In this document: positions 23,924 through 35,879 of the stretch, in pieces
How positions within the stretch are numbered: the first letter of the stretch is position 1
Layout of the letters: each line of letters begins with the position of its first letter
Assembly: GCA_027563935.2 (NCBI GenBank)
Contig: CM050453.2
Span: forward strand, 88,820,665 to 88,884,664
Reading direction: 5' to 3'
DNA length: 64,000 bases
Source: Costus lasius
Taxonomy: Eukaryota; Streptophyta; Magnoliopsida; Zingiberales; Costaceae
Position numbers and translations under genes: made by a program
The notes under the pieces: model-generated
Told to the model about the DNA's origin: nothing
The model's input: the letters and a program-made list of their open reading frames with translations, nothing else
The model's database searches: none

Positions 23924-24770
23924 TGCTGTAGTTACATGAGTGCGTTCCGGCCCTTCCCTCGCTAGGCCAAAGTCTGACAGTTTTGGTTTGAATTCTTTGT
24001 CTAACAAAATATTAGACGCTTTAAAATCATGATATATTATTTGCATATACAATGATATTAAAACAAATACATGTAACGAGAATTAATATATGAATTTGTA
24101 GAAATGGTTTCAAAGGTGGCGAAGAAAATATTTGCCTGGGAGGAAGGTAAGAAATATTATCACCCTGTATTTTTTTTTTTTTTACAATTTGAATAGAAAT
24201 CTACTTTAAACAAAATGCATCAAACTTTTCTAGAGACTAAATTTGGATACCTCAGGCATAAAACCGACTTACTGAAGTATAAATGGCAAATTGCACCAGT
24301 GAGATCATATATTTTATGTGAATCGAAAACTTTCTTGCGTGTACTTTGCTAAGCTACCACAGAATCCTTGTTCACAGAAATTCATGTTCTTTGTTACTTG
24401 ACTGAGTGATCCAAGATGCATTTGACTATACATCAAGATATTATAAACTAAGTACTATAAGAAAGACTAAATGGAAAGCATCTTAAGACTGCACATATTA
24501 ATAGAAAACCTCAACTTCCAACCCTTCATGTAGATAAGCCAATCCTTCAGCTGTACCCAAAGCTATTTATAACCTTCAGTTCCAGGAAAGAACAGGATAA
24601 GCCCTGTTGAATAGATGATCTTCCAGAGTTTTATTAGACATAAACTCATAGACCAATAGTCTATGGATTCCTCTTTCATCGTCAACTGAACAATATCCAA
24701 TAAGTTTGACAAGATTTGGGTGATCAACAACCCCAAGAAAATGAACTTCTGCCAACCATTGCTTGTGTCC
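23924..24770 (-). pseudogene. Receptor-like cytoplasmic kinase (RLCK VII/PCRK-like) pseudogene
   Basis: Two kinase exons are readable. Exon at 24770-24510 (after acceptor AATTTAG) gives [20 protein letters not shown], then [32 protein letters not shown] and GLAYLHEGLE, with two in-frame stops in the segment WN*RL*IALG. Exon at about 24040-23924 gives [14 protein letters not shown] and [20 protein letters not shown]: subdomains VI-VII, with the usual RD reading HD and the DFG intact, followed by a good donor GTATGT. The acceptor before this second exon has no AG. The Gly-rich loop, catalytic Lys and C-lobe exons are absent. It is a truncated remnant of a PBS1-like immune-type kinase gene. Confidence 0.85.
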
Positions 24771-24942
24771 CTAAATTTAAAAGAAGAATATTAGCAAAAG
24801 GAGATAAATGAAAAAAGGATAGAAACTGAAAAAATGGCCATATTTATTTGACATGTCAATTTTTGTTGAACATTGTCTGCCAAATCCACATCATGTCATC
24901 ATGGAACATGTAAGCATTTGATCGACAATAAGATATACATAT

Positions 24943-25316
24943 CATGGTTTAAAAATTCAGTCCGATTAGCTACCGGACCCGTAACCGGTCAATACTGGTC
25001 AAAAACCGGATGAAACCATCCAGTTTCTGGCAAAAAGAAGCAAAAATAAGGAGCTCCCATCTCCCACTCTCGCTCTGCCTCCTGCTTCTGACTACTTCCC
25101 CCTTCCATTGCAAGCGGAAGCTCTACCGCAAGTGGAATAAGAAGCTCCCGCCTCTGACTGCTCTAGGCAGAGCTTCCGCTGCAAGTGGGAGCTCCAGGCG
25201 AAAGCTCCCGGCTACACTGAAGCATCGACTACCGACACATGGTCCGAGCTTGGTGGCTCGTTGGACTAGTATCAGACCGAAATTTCAACCGATACGGACC
25301 AAAACCTTAAACCATA
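24943..25316. mobile_element. MITE related to the element at 27152
   Basis: Ends CATGGTTTAAAAATTCAGTCCG and (reverse complement) ATATGGTTTAAGGTTTTGGT are imperfect inverted repeats; flanks share TACATAT but the exact duplication is unclear. The interior has gcttccgc/gcggaagc blocks and a stretch (GGTGGCTCGTTGGACTAGTA) that resembles GGTGGCTCGCCGGACTGGTA in the 27152 element, so the two are distant members of one family. Confidence 0.6.
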
Positions 25317-26340
25317 TTACATATTACAAAGTATTCCCGTTGATACCACTGATATAAATCTACAAAAATACTTTTTACATGAGAATAATTTCATACGTAG
25401 CCCATCAACATATTATCTACTATCTCTGAGGCATATTAAGTTTAGTGCGTGAATAACTCTAATGCCTAAAATAGAAATTGTTGACTAAACAACTACTTAA
25501 ACTTGTTTGCAAAATGAAATGGAGCAACACATATATATTTTTTTAAACTGTAAAAGTTCAAATGCCCATTTCACAAAATCAATGAGTATTTTATTCAATT
25601 GAATGACTTGAAATGTTTGATTGTACAATTCAGATCTATCGGGCAATTCAGGTCTAGATTGTTGATACAACTGTACGACTTGTTTTTCTTGCTAAGCTTC
25701 TGAGCAAAGACACTCAACTGAAGCACCCCCGAAGATGCTAGTTAGTTAATTGGTAAAAGACCTTGGAGGTTGATAGTATGGCAATAGGTTTAAATCCCAC
25801 ATTCACCACAAATTACCACTTGCCTTCTTGGAAAATAAAATTGAAGCAGTCCCCATGAACTCATCAGTGAAGTTTAAACAATCTCGCCTCTAATACTCTC
25901 TCGTAATTCACAGATGAGAGCCGGCTGTTTCACATAGAAGTGAATGGATGTGATAAGGTAGTACACAAATACCAACTAATGATGGACTCTAAATATCTAA
26001 TGGGAATCCTCTAAAAGATCGCTATATGAATTTATGAGAATATAAACACATAAATGTTCATTAGACCAAGTATCAACTTGAGATTGGCCGTCAAGAAATA
26101 AGAAAAACAAAACATTCAACACTCTGACTATTAACGTGAGAATTGAGGTATTTCAGTAGAAGAATAAACATGAATCTTCTAGCAAGCATATTATATCTAA
26201 CACAAATTGCCTACTTATTTCCTCTCCAAATAGTTTAACCCTCATAGCCATTTGAAAAAAAATAGGTAATACATATTTTCATCACTGTGCTTACATTTAC
26301 TCAAAAACACAAACAAAAAAAATGCATATAATAGGACTAC
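25317..26340. other. Intergenic DNA
   Basis: AT-rich; no open frame with recognisable domains and no repeat structure noticed. Confidence 0.5.
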
Positions 26341-26662
26341 CATTATGTATTTCTGACCAAAAGAATATAAGGAAATAAAATCATTCAATACTTAGATATT
26401 CGCCTGTCATGCCCCGACAGGTCCTGGCTCCAGCTGAGCTACCTGTGGCGCATGACAATTGTGCCTGCTGATCCATCTCGGCTCATCAACTAATAATATC
26501 ATTATGTATTTCTAAACAAAAGAACATAAGGAAATAAAATCATTCAATACTTAGATACTCACTTGTCATGCCCCGACAGGTACGGGCTCCAGTTGGTAGC
26601 TCACCTGTGGCGCATGACAATTGAGCCTACTGATCCGTCTCGGCTCATCAACTAATAATATC
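26341..26662. repeat. Tandem duplication, about 159-bp unit
   Basis: CATTATGTATTTCT begins at 26341 and again at 26500; the two units stay aligned to TAATAATATC (26499/26662) with a few substitutions and a short indel. Each unit holds a dyad, TGTCATGCCCCGACAGGT ... ACCTGTGGCGCATGACA, that could fold into a stem. Confidence 0.85.
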
Positions 26663-27143
26663 AAATTAATAATAAAAACCCAAAAATATATATACAACAA
26701 TCTCCGTCAACATCGACGGTACAAAAATCTAGCCACAAGACTAAACATCAACATATAATAATAGTTAAACATCAACATATAATAATACTAACTAGAACTG
26801 TATACAGAAATGTAATATAACTAATACCAAGAGGTCTAACTATCACTATCTATCTATCCATTGATCCACCCATGACGGACCGCACCAGGACCTGAAACAA
26901 ATCATGAAACAGGATTGCTAGCCAGAAGGGCTAAGTAGAGATTCAGATATATGTTGCATTTACTAAGGGTAAAAGTGTCATTTTACCACCGTCATCTATT
27001 ATGAAATATCAAACATGTATTTTATTTAATCATGCATGTATATCATATACATATCCAGCACACGAATGCAAACACTTGAGTAAATGATTGAATAATACTT
27101 CTATTTTAACATGCTTTAGGATATTATCATAAAAATCTTAGAT
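26663..27143. other. Intergenic DNA
   Basis: No gene seen; short ATAATA-rich repeats near 26750-26790 (AACATCAACATATAATAATA twice). Confidence 0.4.
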
Positions 27144-27151
27144 GTTCAAAA

Positions 27152-27576
27152 CAAGGTTCACAAAACCGGTACCGTACCTTGCTCCGGTGGCTCGCCGGAC
27201 TGGTACGGTACCGTACCGGCGTACCGAGCAGTACGCGGCGAAACCCTAGCAAGGGCGCAGCGGAGAGGCGGGCGGCGGAAGCTTCGAGCTTCCGCTGCCA
27301 GCGGAAGCTTCGAACGAAGCTTTCGCCGGCGGCTGAAGCTTCGAACGAAGCTTCCAGCACCGGCGGAAGCTTCTGGCAGCGGCGGAAGTTTCGAACGAAG
27401 CTTCCGCCGACTCTAGCTCCGCCCGACGCTCGTCCCCGCTCCGCCCGTGGCCGCTGCCGTCGCCTCGCCGCTGTCGTCGCCAGACCGTGCTCCGGAGGTG
27501 GTCCGGTGCCGGTCCCTCGCCGGACCGGTACAAACCGGTGAAACCGGCCGGTACCGAATCGGTTTTGCCATCCTTG
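27152..27576. mobile_element. GC-rich hAT-type MITE with 8-bp target duplication
   Basis: Ends CAAGGTTCACAAAACCGG and (reverse complement) CAAGGATGGCAAAACCGATT are inverted repeats; GTTCAAAA stands on both sides (27144-27151, 27577-27584). The 425-bp body is strikingly GC-rich against its AT-rich surroundings and consists of repeated GGAAGCTTCGAACGAAGCTT-like palindromes and CCGGTAC blocks. Open frames on both strands come from this composition. Confidence 0.85.
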
Positions 27577-27584
27577 GTTCAAAA

Positions 27585-29899
27585 TGAGAACATTATTATA
27601 AATGATTGAATAATACTTCTATTTATTTGTTGTACTAAACTTGAATGCATATTTTATCTTCTTTTGATATATTTTGATAAATAATTTTATTTTACTTTAA
27701 CATGTTCCCTATAAACCTTTTGGAAGGTTAAAAAAAAGTACCAATCATCTCATTTATTGTATAATAGAGTTAAGATAAGACATTATGTTCAAGATGTTTG
27801 GTAAAGCAAAATATATTAAAATAGACTAAACTCATTAAAATAATGTTAAATAGGTACCAAATTTTATATTATGATAAATTCGTGGAAAAGCAATTTCATA
27901 AAATTTAAAATGATTTTGGCATATTTTTTCAAAATAATTTGCCAAAACAATTTGTTAGGATGTAAAAGCATTTACAAGAGAGGGAGTTTGAAATTAGACT
28001 TGTACATATATTTGCATCAATATGTTTAAACTATAGTTACTCACAACTAGCCCTGCATTGACCCAGTTTAACCTTTTAAGTTTGGAGTGCAGTAGGAGAC
28101 CAATTAATGACTAATGAAGGCAGCCAAGACTTTATTATCGACAATTAAAGTCTTCACCCCTCACAGAAAAAACATTCTCACAACTCAAGTATATTTTGGT
28201 GCAAGAGGGGCTCGTTGTGCAAATCCTGAAAACAACATCAACCAAAAAAAAACGCATTCATAGACAAGTTTAGTAATGACTAATGAGGCAGCCAACACCA
28301 TGTTATAAAAACTACGATCCTGACAACATCAACAACAACAAAAAAGCATTCTCACAATCACAAAAAACATTGATTCACTTCTATAATTTGACCAACAACT
28401 AAGCTCTAGTTCATGCTTTCGTGAGGAAGAAAAAGGGTCCCTCCTCGTGGGCTGCATCATTCTTTCCATCCCCCCTTGACAATAGAGATAGAAAAAAGAT
28501 GGCAAGATTTTGTTCCAGAAAGGCCATACTTCAAAAGTGGTAGCTAGCAGACGATGCAAATTAAGAAGTCTACAGTCTAATGTCACAATGTGTCTTGCAT
28601 CTATACTTCAAAATTCATACAAGTTCTGGTGCACGTATTTAGCAAAAACTTCTCCTTCATACAACATACATGAATATCCTAAACAGAAACTGAATGGTGT
28701 GCATATCAGTTATCAGATGCAATATCTACTAACAGCGGTATGTATGACACTACCAAAACCATAATGTTTCTTGATTGCATAAGAAAAAGGGAAATGATCA
28801 GCTAACTTTATTTATCACAGTTGAAAAAGATTCTAAATTAAAATCAATATTTTTAATTATTCAAAGGTTGTTCAGCAGGGTATGCCCATCAAATTGCAGA
28901 AATAACACTCCACAGGGATACAACTTTATTCCATTTTTATATTGCAAACACGATTGCCAACTGCTACTCTACGTCATTTCTAATTGAACATTGTATGCTT
29001 TCTACCTTTTCTTTTCCCAGTCCATTTGAATGGAGAAAGAATGATATAACCTCTAATAATCCATATGTAGACAGTGATTTCTTTTGAAGGAAAAGAGAGA
29101 ATAATTGCATTAGGTTCAAGATAAACTCATCAGATGTACCTTGTTGGTAATTATATTTTTTTAAATAATAAACCTAATAAAAATTAAGCTAGAACCCCAG
29201 ATTTAGAGCAAGAAAATTAAGGTGTTACATATATACATGTGTATATATGGTAATAGATTTTTAATGCTATTATTTGTTAATTGTGAACGAGTGTTTTATA
29301 TGGTAATAACATAGCTAATATAATTGTTAACTTTGAGTGGTATAACAAATTGGAACACTACTCTTCTTAGATCTAAACATGCCAGTTGGAGGGACTTACA
29401 ATCTTAACAACTTTATTTGAGGCAAATATGAAAAATCCATTGCCAGACTCATTAGCTCAACTACTCCTCCCACCTCACGTGTAAATACTCCCAAAGTTTT
29501 AGCCACATAATCCATAGACTGCAGTAACTCTATTCAATATATTCATGAGAAACCACTTAGATGCTACCCCCACAATATTACTAAAAGCTAAAAACAAATT
29601 ATAATTATTCTTTCAACTTAATAAAGATAGATGGATGTCTATCGGGAGAGAATCTTCAATGGACAACTAAGAATGTAAGATATGACAACTCTCAAACTAA
29701 GTCACAAAGCTAATGTCTTTATTGAACAATGAGTTGGAGAACATACTAGACAGTAACGGCTCAAAAACTCGAAAGAACTACGCAAAATTACACCATAATG
29801 ATGGGGAAGGTATCGGAAACTAACCCTTAATTCAGCAACTGCAACAAAACCAGCAGAATGTTCTCTACTTCTTGCAGTTATGTTTACATGCTCTATAAA
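27585..29899. other. Intergenic DNA
   Basis: AT-rich, with only short frames lacking domains. It includes the 3' flank of the seipin gene. No RNA gene recognised. Confidence 0.5.
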
Positions 29900-32800
29900 C
29901 TATGTGGCCCTGGTAGAACCACCATGAAGTCTTGTTCTTGGAAGTATAACAGGTCTGCAACATACAAGGAGAATCAGCAGCTGCATGATAAATAGCAACA
30001 TACTGGTCCAGATGAAGAGGGTTCTCTTCCAAATCCATATCATTCTCTTAAGCAGCGGAAGCTCAGATTCAAGTATCATAGTCGCAGAGTAAATTTCAGG
30101 GATACCAGCACTTGGCCTATACTCTGCTCTGTGCTCTAGAGCCACCCTAATGCACACAGTTGGTTTGGTTCCCTCAATAAGGCCTCGCATACGTACACTG
30201 ATAACCTGTGATTCAGACGAATAGCCTGCTAATAGAAACATAGATTTGAGCAATGTCTCTAACAAGCGAATGTGAGGGCTCTTGAAACGGAGTAGGCATG
30301 GTTGACTTGAACTAGATGTGACGGTGCCATCTAATGTTAGTAGTTCCATCCTGACCTGTAGAATAAAAGATAAGTTTATGGCAAAAGAATAGCACATCAA
30401 CAAGAATACTATAACAATATGGTCAAAATGATACTAATCATGTTACAATCAAGGTCATAAAAAGCTGTAGTAGGCGAACATAATATCATAGTGAAATGTG
30501 GTATGTAGTAGAAGGTTGCATGTATAACCTTATTTGATTTATTATATTCATAATGTATAACTTTTGATTAATTGCTAAGTACTTCACAAAATAGAAGTTC
30601 AAGAAGAAAAACTATCATCAAAACATAGTTGGTAAGTAATCATGGCATAGTATTAAATTTCATAGAACAAATTAGTTCAAAGATATATAAACAATGTAGT
30701 TAATTGACAATATATAATATGTAATTAATAAGAGTGCACTACAATATCTTATAGACATCAACACCACTAAATAGAGGAGATGACTGCACGTGAGACAACA
30801 AATAATATACTAGCCAACACTCTTTCTCAAACATAGGCATCACATGATGTGTATAGTACAATGAAAGAATAAACAAGGCAACCCCAAGCAACTTTGTAAA
30901 ATTTATTGAGATTATAAAAGGAGTGTTTTTTCTCTAACATCAGTCTATATCTAACAAACAACAAACTATGGTTTAAAAACTGGAGTATGTGACACGACTG
31001 ATTTATACTAATATGACCATAGACTATTTCCAATAAATGATCAGCCTGTGTGCGTATATATAAAAAGAGAGATTTGAGTCAAACAAATTGGTACTATCAG
31101 CACTATGTATTAGTATGGACCAATACATACCAATTCAACAGTGAACGTGAGAACCAGTATTTAAAAGTGGGTGACAAACAATACCAGCATGTTTGGTAAG
31201 CTCATGGAAAGTTGTTCAACAATGAACAAAAGAACCAGTATTTAAAACTAGGCAAAAAAGAACACCTGCATGTTTGGTAAGCTCATGGAAAGTTGTTGCA
31301 TCTTTAGTTTAGTATGAGTGAAACTAAAGGCATCCAAGAGACTCTAGACTCACATTATCTTAAAAGCAATATGATTCATAACTCTACATTCAACTTCAAT
31401 ACCAAAGCAAGTAGTGTTGATGGGTCCAATAGATGTAGTAAATGATGCAAGAAAAGAGTACTGTCATAGGTCAATTAAAAAGAAGACGCAAATTGTCACC
31501 AACCAGATCAGAGTGAAAAGAAACATGCTCAACATCTCATTGTCACTATCTCAATAATGGGATGGATACTCCTACCAAGGCTGTAAAATTCGATTTTTAC
31601 CATCGTATCAATTCAATGTCCAACTTGTATGTATTAGCATATGAACCTGTTTTTAAATCTATTACTTGTACAGCAATAACCTTTTTTAGTATGGCACTAT
31701 TCAAAAAAGATACGTCATAAAGTTTGAGGATTAAGTTTATCTAACCTAGACTTATGATGAACAAAACATAGAAGAAGGAAAAGAGACTGACCATGTACAA
31801 TAGAAAAAGGAAAACAATTAATAAGGTGTAGGATATTAGAAATGAATCACACTAAAGAGTTTTAAAAATGAATATAACATCACACAAGCAATACTAGATA
31901 ATGATGATTCATTTAATGAGCTCATTTTGCCGGGAAGCACAACAAACTTAATCCCCAAACTTCATCAAAAGGAAGCACCACTAAATTGCACATATTCAAT
32001 AGTGTCTATTTGCAAAATTTTAAAACTAATATCAAACTATATCATTATTTCTTGATTAAAAAAAAAAGCTTTTGTAGGTCATTAACTCATTGCATACTCT
32101 CAGAAAATAGAGCTAAAGGAAAGAATTTATTGAAAATAGGTATACAATACAAAAGGCTCATACCTTAAATATCACAGTGAACTAATTCCAATGATAACAA
32201 ACTCCGTTTATAAGAACTAGAAGAGGGAAACTTAATATGCTTATCAACTAATAAACCTCAAAACATACCCAAGAGATGACTCTAAGGACAAAATATTTTA
32301 TTTTAAGAGAAGGGTATCCTAACTGTTAGAACTCTTGAAGCTTAAAAAGTTTCAAGAGGCGGCATTGGATACAAGCAATGAATTCATGTCAAAGCTCTCT
32401 TTCGTCAACAATATTTATATTTTTCAGCAAACCTTCTTTCATCTCATTCTCTCTACATGAATCCCTGACTAGAATCATTAATTGAGTTTTTCTCCCTATA
32501 TGAAGTCTGATTATCCAACATAGTAGGATTAGCAAAAAATTTGACAAATCATCCAATCTTGAGAAAAACTTGGAATAAAAAGATTGGATCATTTTACTTT
32601 AGCTGCACTAAGGTTAGTTACTTTGCCTATTTCCCACTTGATTCCATATGAAATTTATTGATCTATAATTGATTTACCATGTTTTAATCAATTTTAATTT
32701 CTTTAGATCCATCTATATCAAAGACCCAATATCTTAGGGAAGATTATATTGAACAAAAGTGATATTGATACAGCTAGGCAAATGGGAAACCATATCAACT

Positions 32801-34423
32801 GAGTCTACATGCTATGGTTTTTACCATCAAATGGTACTGATTATGATTCCAATTCAGATTTTGTGATAATATTGCTAAGCATTCAAAGACTAAAAAGAAT
32901 CAGATAGGGATTTATATAAATTGAATGCTCATAATTGATGCTAGACTATCATGCAGATACCGAATAAAACCACATGGATTTAGAATTATCTTCAGTATGT
33001 TGGTATTTTAATCAAACCAACTAGTGATATGTGGAGACAAATTGTGATGCATTTGAAAAATTCTCAATCATCAACAAGTACAAGCAACAATCAGTACAAC
33101 CATGTCATAACAATTAATATATAGAACACTGAAAGAACCAAGGCAATGTAATTTGAAGTTAGAATCTTGTTCATGCATGTCTTAGTACCTGAATGCACTT
33201 TTGCTAGTAACAATTTATATATGCATATAGACATAATAAATTTTCATAACAAAATTGCTAAGGAGAGATTACATCTAAGTGTACAGCAGAATAATATATA
33301 GACATCAAAACCATCTAGAACAACATATATAAAGATGAAAGGAAGCACCTTGATATTGAAAATTACATACTTGGAATACCCCGAGATTTCTGTTGTAGTC
33401 TGATTCTGGCAATGTTAGTGAAATGGTTGCTAGCAGCTTTTGATTTGGAGGCACCAGCCTCCAAACATCATTTCTTGCAGGCTTATCACGAGAAACCAAG
33501 TAACTATCATATGAAGGAATCGATACAAGAGCTTCGGGGCTAGACTTGGTGTAATCAAAACTTAATTCCTCAGTCATCTGCATGGGTTCCTCCACTGCAC
33601 GTCGCATGATCAGACCCCCTCCTAAGAAAGAAGCTACCAAAATCCAAAATAGTATGAAAGAGACGTAAAGTGACCAGAAGAACCCACATGCTAGCTTCGC
33701 TATTAATTTTCCAGCCTCCTGCTGGTCAATCACTCTTCCAAATACCAATGGGACAACTTTATCGAGCAAATGGTTAAATATCCCTAAGAATCTCGCCTTT
33801 GTTGCAGCCGTTGCCAAGTAAAGAGTGCCAAAAGGGTCATAAATGATAAGAAAAGACAAATGAAGTACCCTAAAGGGTAGCTTGATGAAACTAAATAGCA
33901 AGTTGATCTGAAAGAAGACGACTTTGATCACAAACTCGGCCGCATTTTCCAAGGAGCTCTGTGGTGGTAGAGGCCCATCATCAACAGTCTCTACACCGTT
34001 AGCATGGGCAAGGTTTCCGTCTTCCGATTCTAGAGAAGCTTCGGTTGGTACGTCCGCTTGTCCTCCGGCTTCAGTTAGATCGGAGGTGAGGACTGAAGAA
34101 GAGGGCGAACCCGTATCCAACTCCTGACCTTTCAAGGCGAGCCGGACCTTCCTCCGCCTCTCAGCAGGGGACTCCAAGCTTGAATCGCCAGGGGCGGGAG
34201 GCGGGGGCGATGGTGATGTGGGGGACTGGCGAATGCGGCGGCGGAGGCCTGGGGGTGGGGAAGGAGTGGGAGCGGGAGCTGAGTCGGATTCTTCAAGGGG
34301 AGGCGGTGAAGAGTCGGAAAGGACTTCGAAGTAAAGGTCAAGGTCGTTGTCGTCGTGGTCGGGGAAGAAATCGAGGGCGTAGAAGAATTCAGCATCATCG
34401 TCTTGGGGCTCCCGTGGCTGCAT
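29900..34423 (-). CDS. Seipin, plant SEIPIN2/3 type
   Basis: Exons 34423-33371 and 30355-29900 join at TTCCAA^GTATGT ... TCTACAG^GTC to give 502 residues; the junction reads SDYNRNLGVFQ-VRMELLTLDG, continuous in the family. The N-terminal 160 residues are acidic and Pro/Ser-rich (extended in SEIPIN2/3). Hydrophobic segments lie at about 164-196 and 245-270, then the ER-lumenal domain (DYTKSSPEALVSIPSY, SLTLPESDYNRN, RAEYRPSAGIPEIYSA) and a last membrane helix near 460-483, ending in a basic tail. Seipin oligomers sit at ER-lipid droplet contacts and shape droplet formation. ATG 34423 (MQPREPQDD) is chosen because the acidic conserved start follows at once; an in-frame ATG at 34531 would add 36 residues. 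The single intron is 3015 bp. Whether it is SEIPIN2 or 3 is undecided. Confidence 0.93.
31136..31297. repeat. 81-bp tandem duplication in the seipin intron
   Basis: CAACAGTGAACGTGAGAACC (31136) recurs as CAACAATGAACAAAAGAACC at 31217, and TTTGGTAAGCTCATGGAAAG ends both units with the same 81-bp spacing. Confidence 0.8.
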
Positions 34424-34531
34424 CAGGAAAGACTGGAAGAGCGATAGGCTTATAAGGAGGGGAGAGAGTTGAGGAGTGCGACCATGAAATTGTCGTCGGT
34501 GGCCTGATGCGATTTTTGTTTGTTTAAGCAT

Positions 34532-35879
34532 TTGTTTTCGTGCAAGACCTCATATTTATCTATCCTCCATCATTAACAGTTAATAAGATAATAAAATAAA
34601 TATATAAAATATGATTGATCATTCTAAAAATAATGGACTATACCTAATTAAAATCGTGTCTATCAATGAAAATATGAAATCTATCAATAAAAATCTAAGT
34701 TGCAAACCATATTCCTTACATTGCAAGGAAGGGAGAAAAACAAATAATGAATGAAATATATCCATTGCTTTATAAATTTTATGATACCAAAATTTCACCA
34801 TGAAACTCATATGAGAATATCATAACAATCTAGTAATATAGTAGCCCCAAAACTCACTTAACAATAGCTAACATATCCCAATATAACTAAGGATAAACAA
34901 CACCAAAATCCCATACAAAAACCATCCAACAAAGAAAGCTCACTCCACAATTGAACATCAAAATAGCAAAAAATAGGGGAATCATGAGATCTAGACAACA
35001 AATCTGTCAAAGTACACATAGAGGCGCAAAACTCCCTTAACCCTAACAAAACTTAACAAAACAACATCTTCATATCATCACCAAAGGACTAAAACCATAT
35101 TATGAACTTAACAACATGAATATCATAGTAGAACAATGAATCTCAGCTACAAAATCATACCAAAACATAGCATCACGCGAAAAATAGGGGACATGCAAGC
35201 TACTCACGTCAATCTAAGAAAAGGAGCAGAACACCCTCATCCCCACAACAAAATCCAACAAAAATCATCATAAAAATCTATCAAACCAACCACCAAAGAG
35301 AGGAGAAGATATATCAATAATCGCTTTAAGGAGCCTTCGTCAAAGACAAAGATGGAGACAAGAATTGCCAGTTGTGCTAGCTAGGGCATGAAGAGGGCTT
35401 TGTGTATGAAAACAAATGGCGTGTGGTCAGGATTTTATTTTTGAAAGGAATTAAACTCTAACCAGTAATCATGTTAAGCTGAGCTGGGTAAATGGCAAGA
35501 AACGGTGGTGGAGGGCATCGAGATTTGTGCCTTCACCATGTGGCTTTAAGATTCATGAATGACAAATCATGTACCCAACTTCAAAATTATAAACTGGGTA
35601 CCCAGCTTAGGCCAATTACACATAACGTTTTATGTGAAGAGGTGAAATTTGTCCATATACAACTTGCCTGAATAATTATCCTTTCCTTTACACAAATTAA
35701 GGCTACAAAACATGGTGATAACTAATAGTTCACATATGTGTCAATTCCAAGAAACACCAAGCAGCATGGATGTTCAGTAAGAAAAAAATGAGGAGTGGGT
35801 GAGCTTGCTTTGGAGCGTACAAAAGACATGGGAAGGTTGACTAGTGGAGAGTCGCGGACGAAGCTTGTCATTTAGAACA
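34532..35879. other. Seipin upstream region and unassigned DNA
   Basis: Holds the seipin promoter by position. The part from 34,850 to 35,350 is C/A-skewed on the plus strand and gene-free. No LTR matching the neighbouring gypsy fragment could be identified. Confidence 0.4.

Noticed and set aside
27127..27582. Arg/Ala/Ser-rich frames on both strands
   Set aside because: Fully contained in the GC-rich MITE with 8-bp target duplications.
33924..34455. Frames opposite the seipin N-terminus
   Set aside because: Shadow frames of the Pro/Ser-rich exon.
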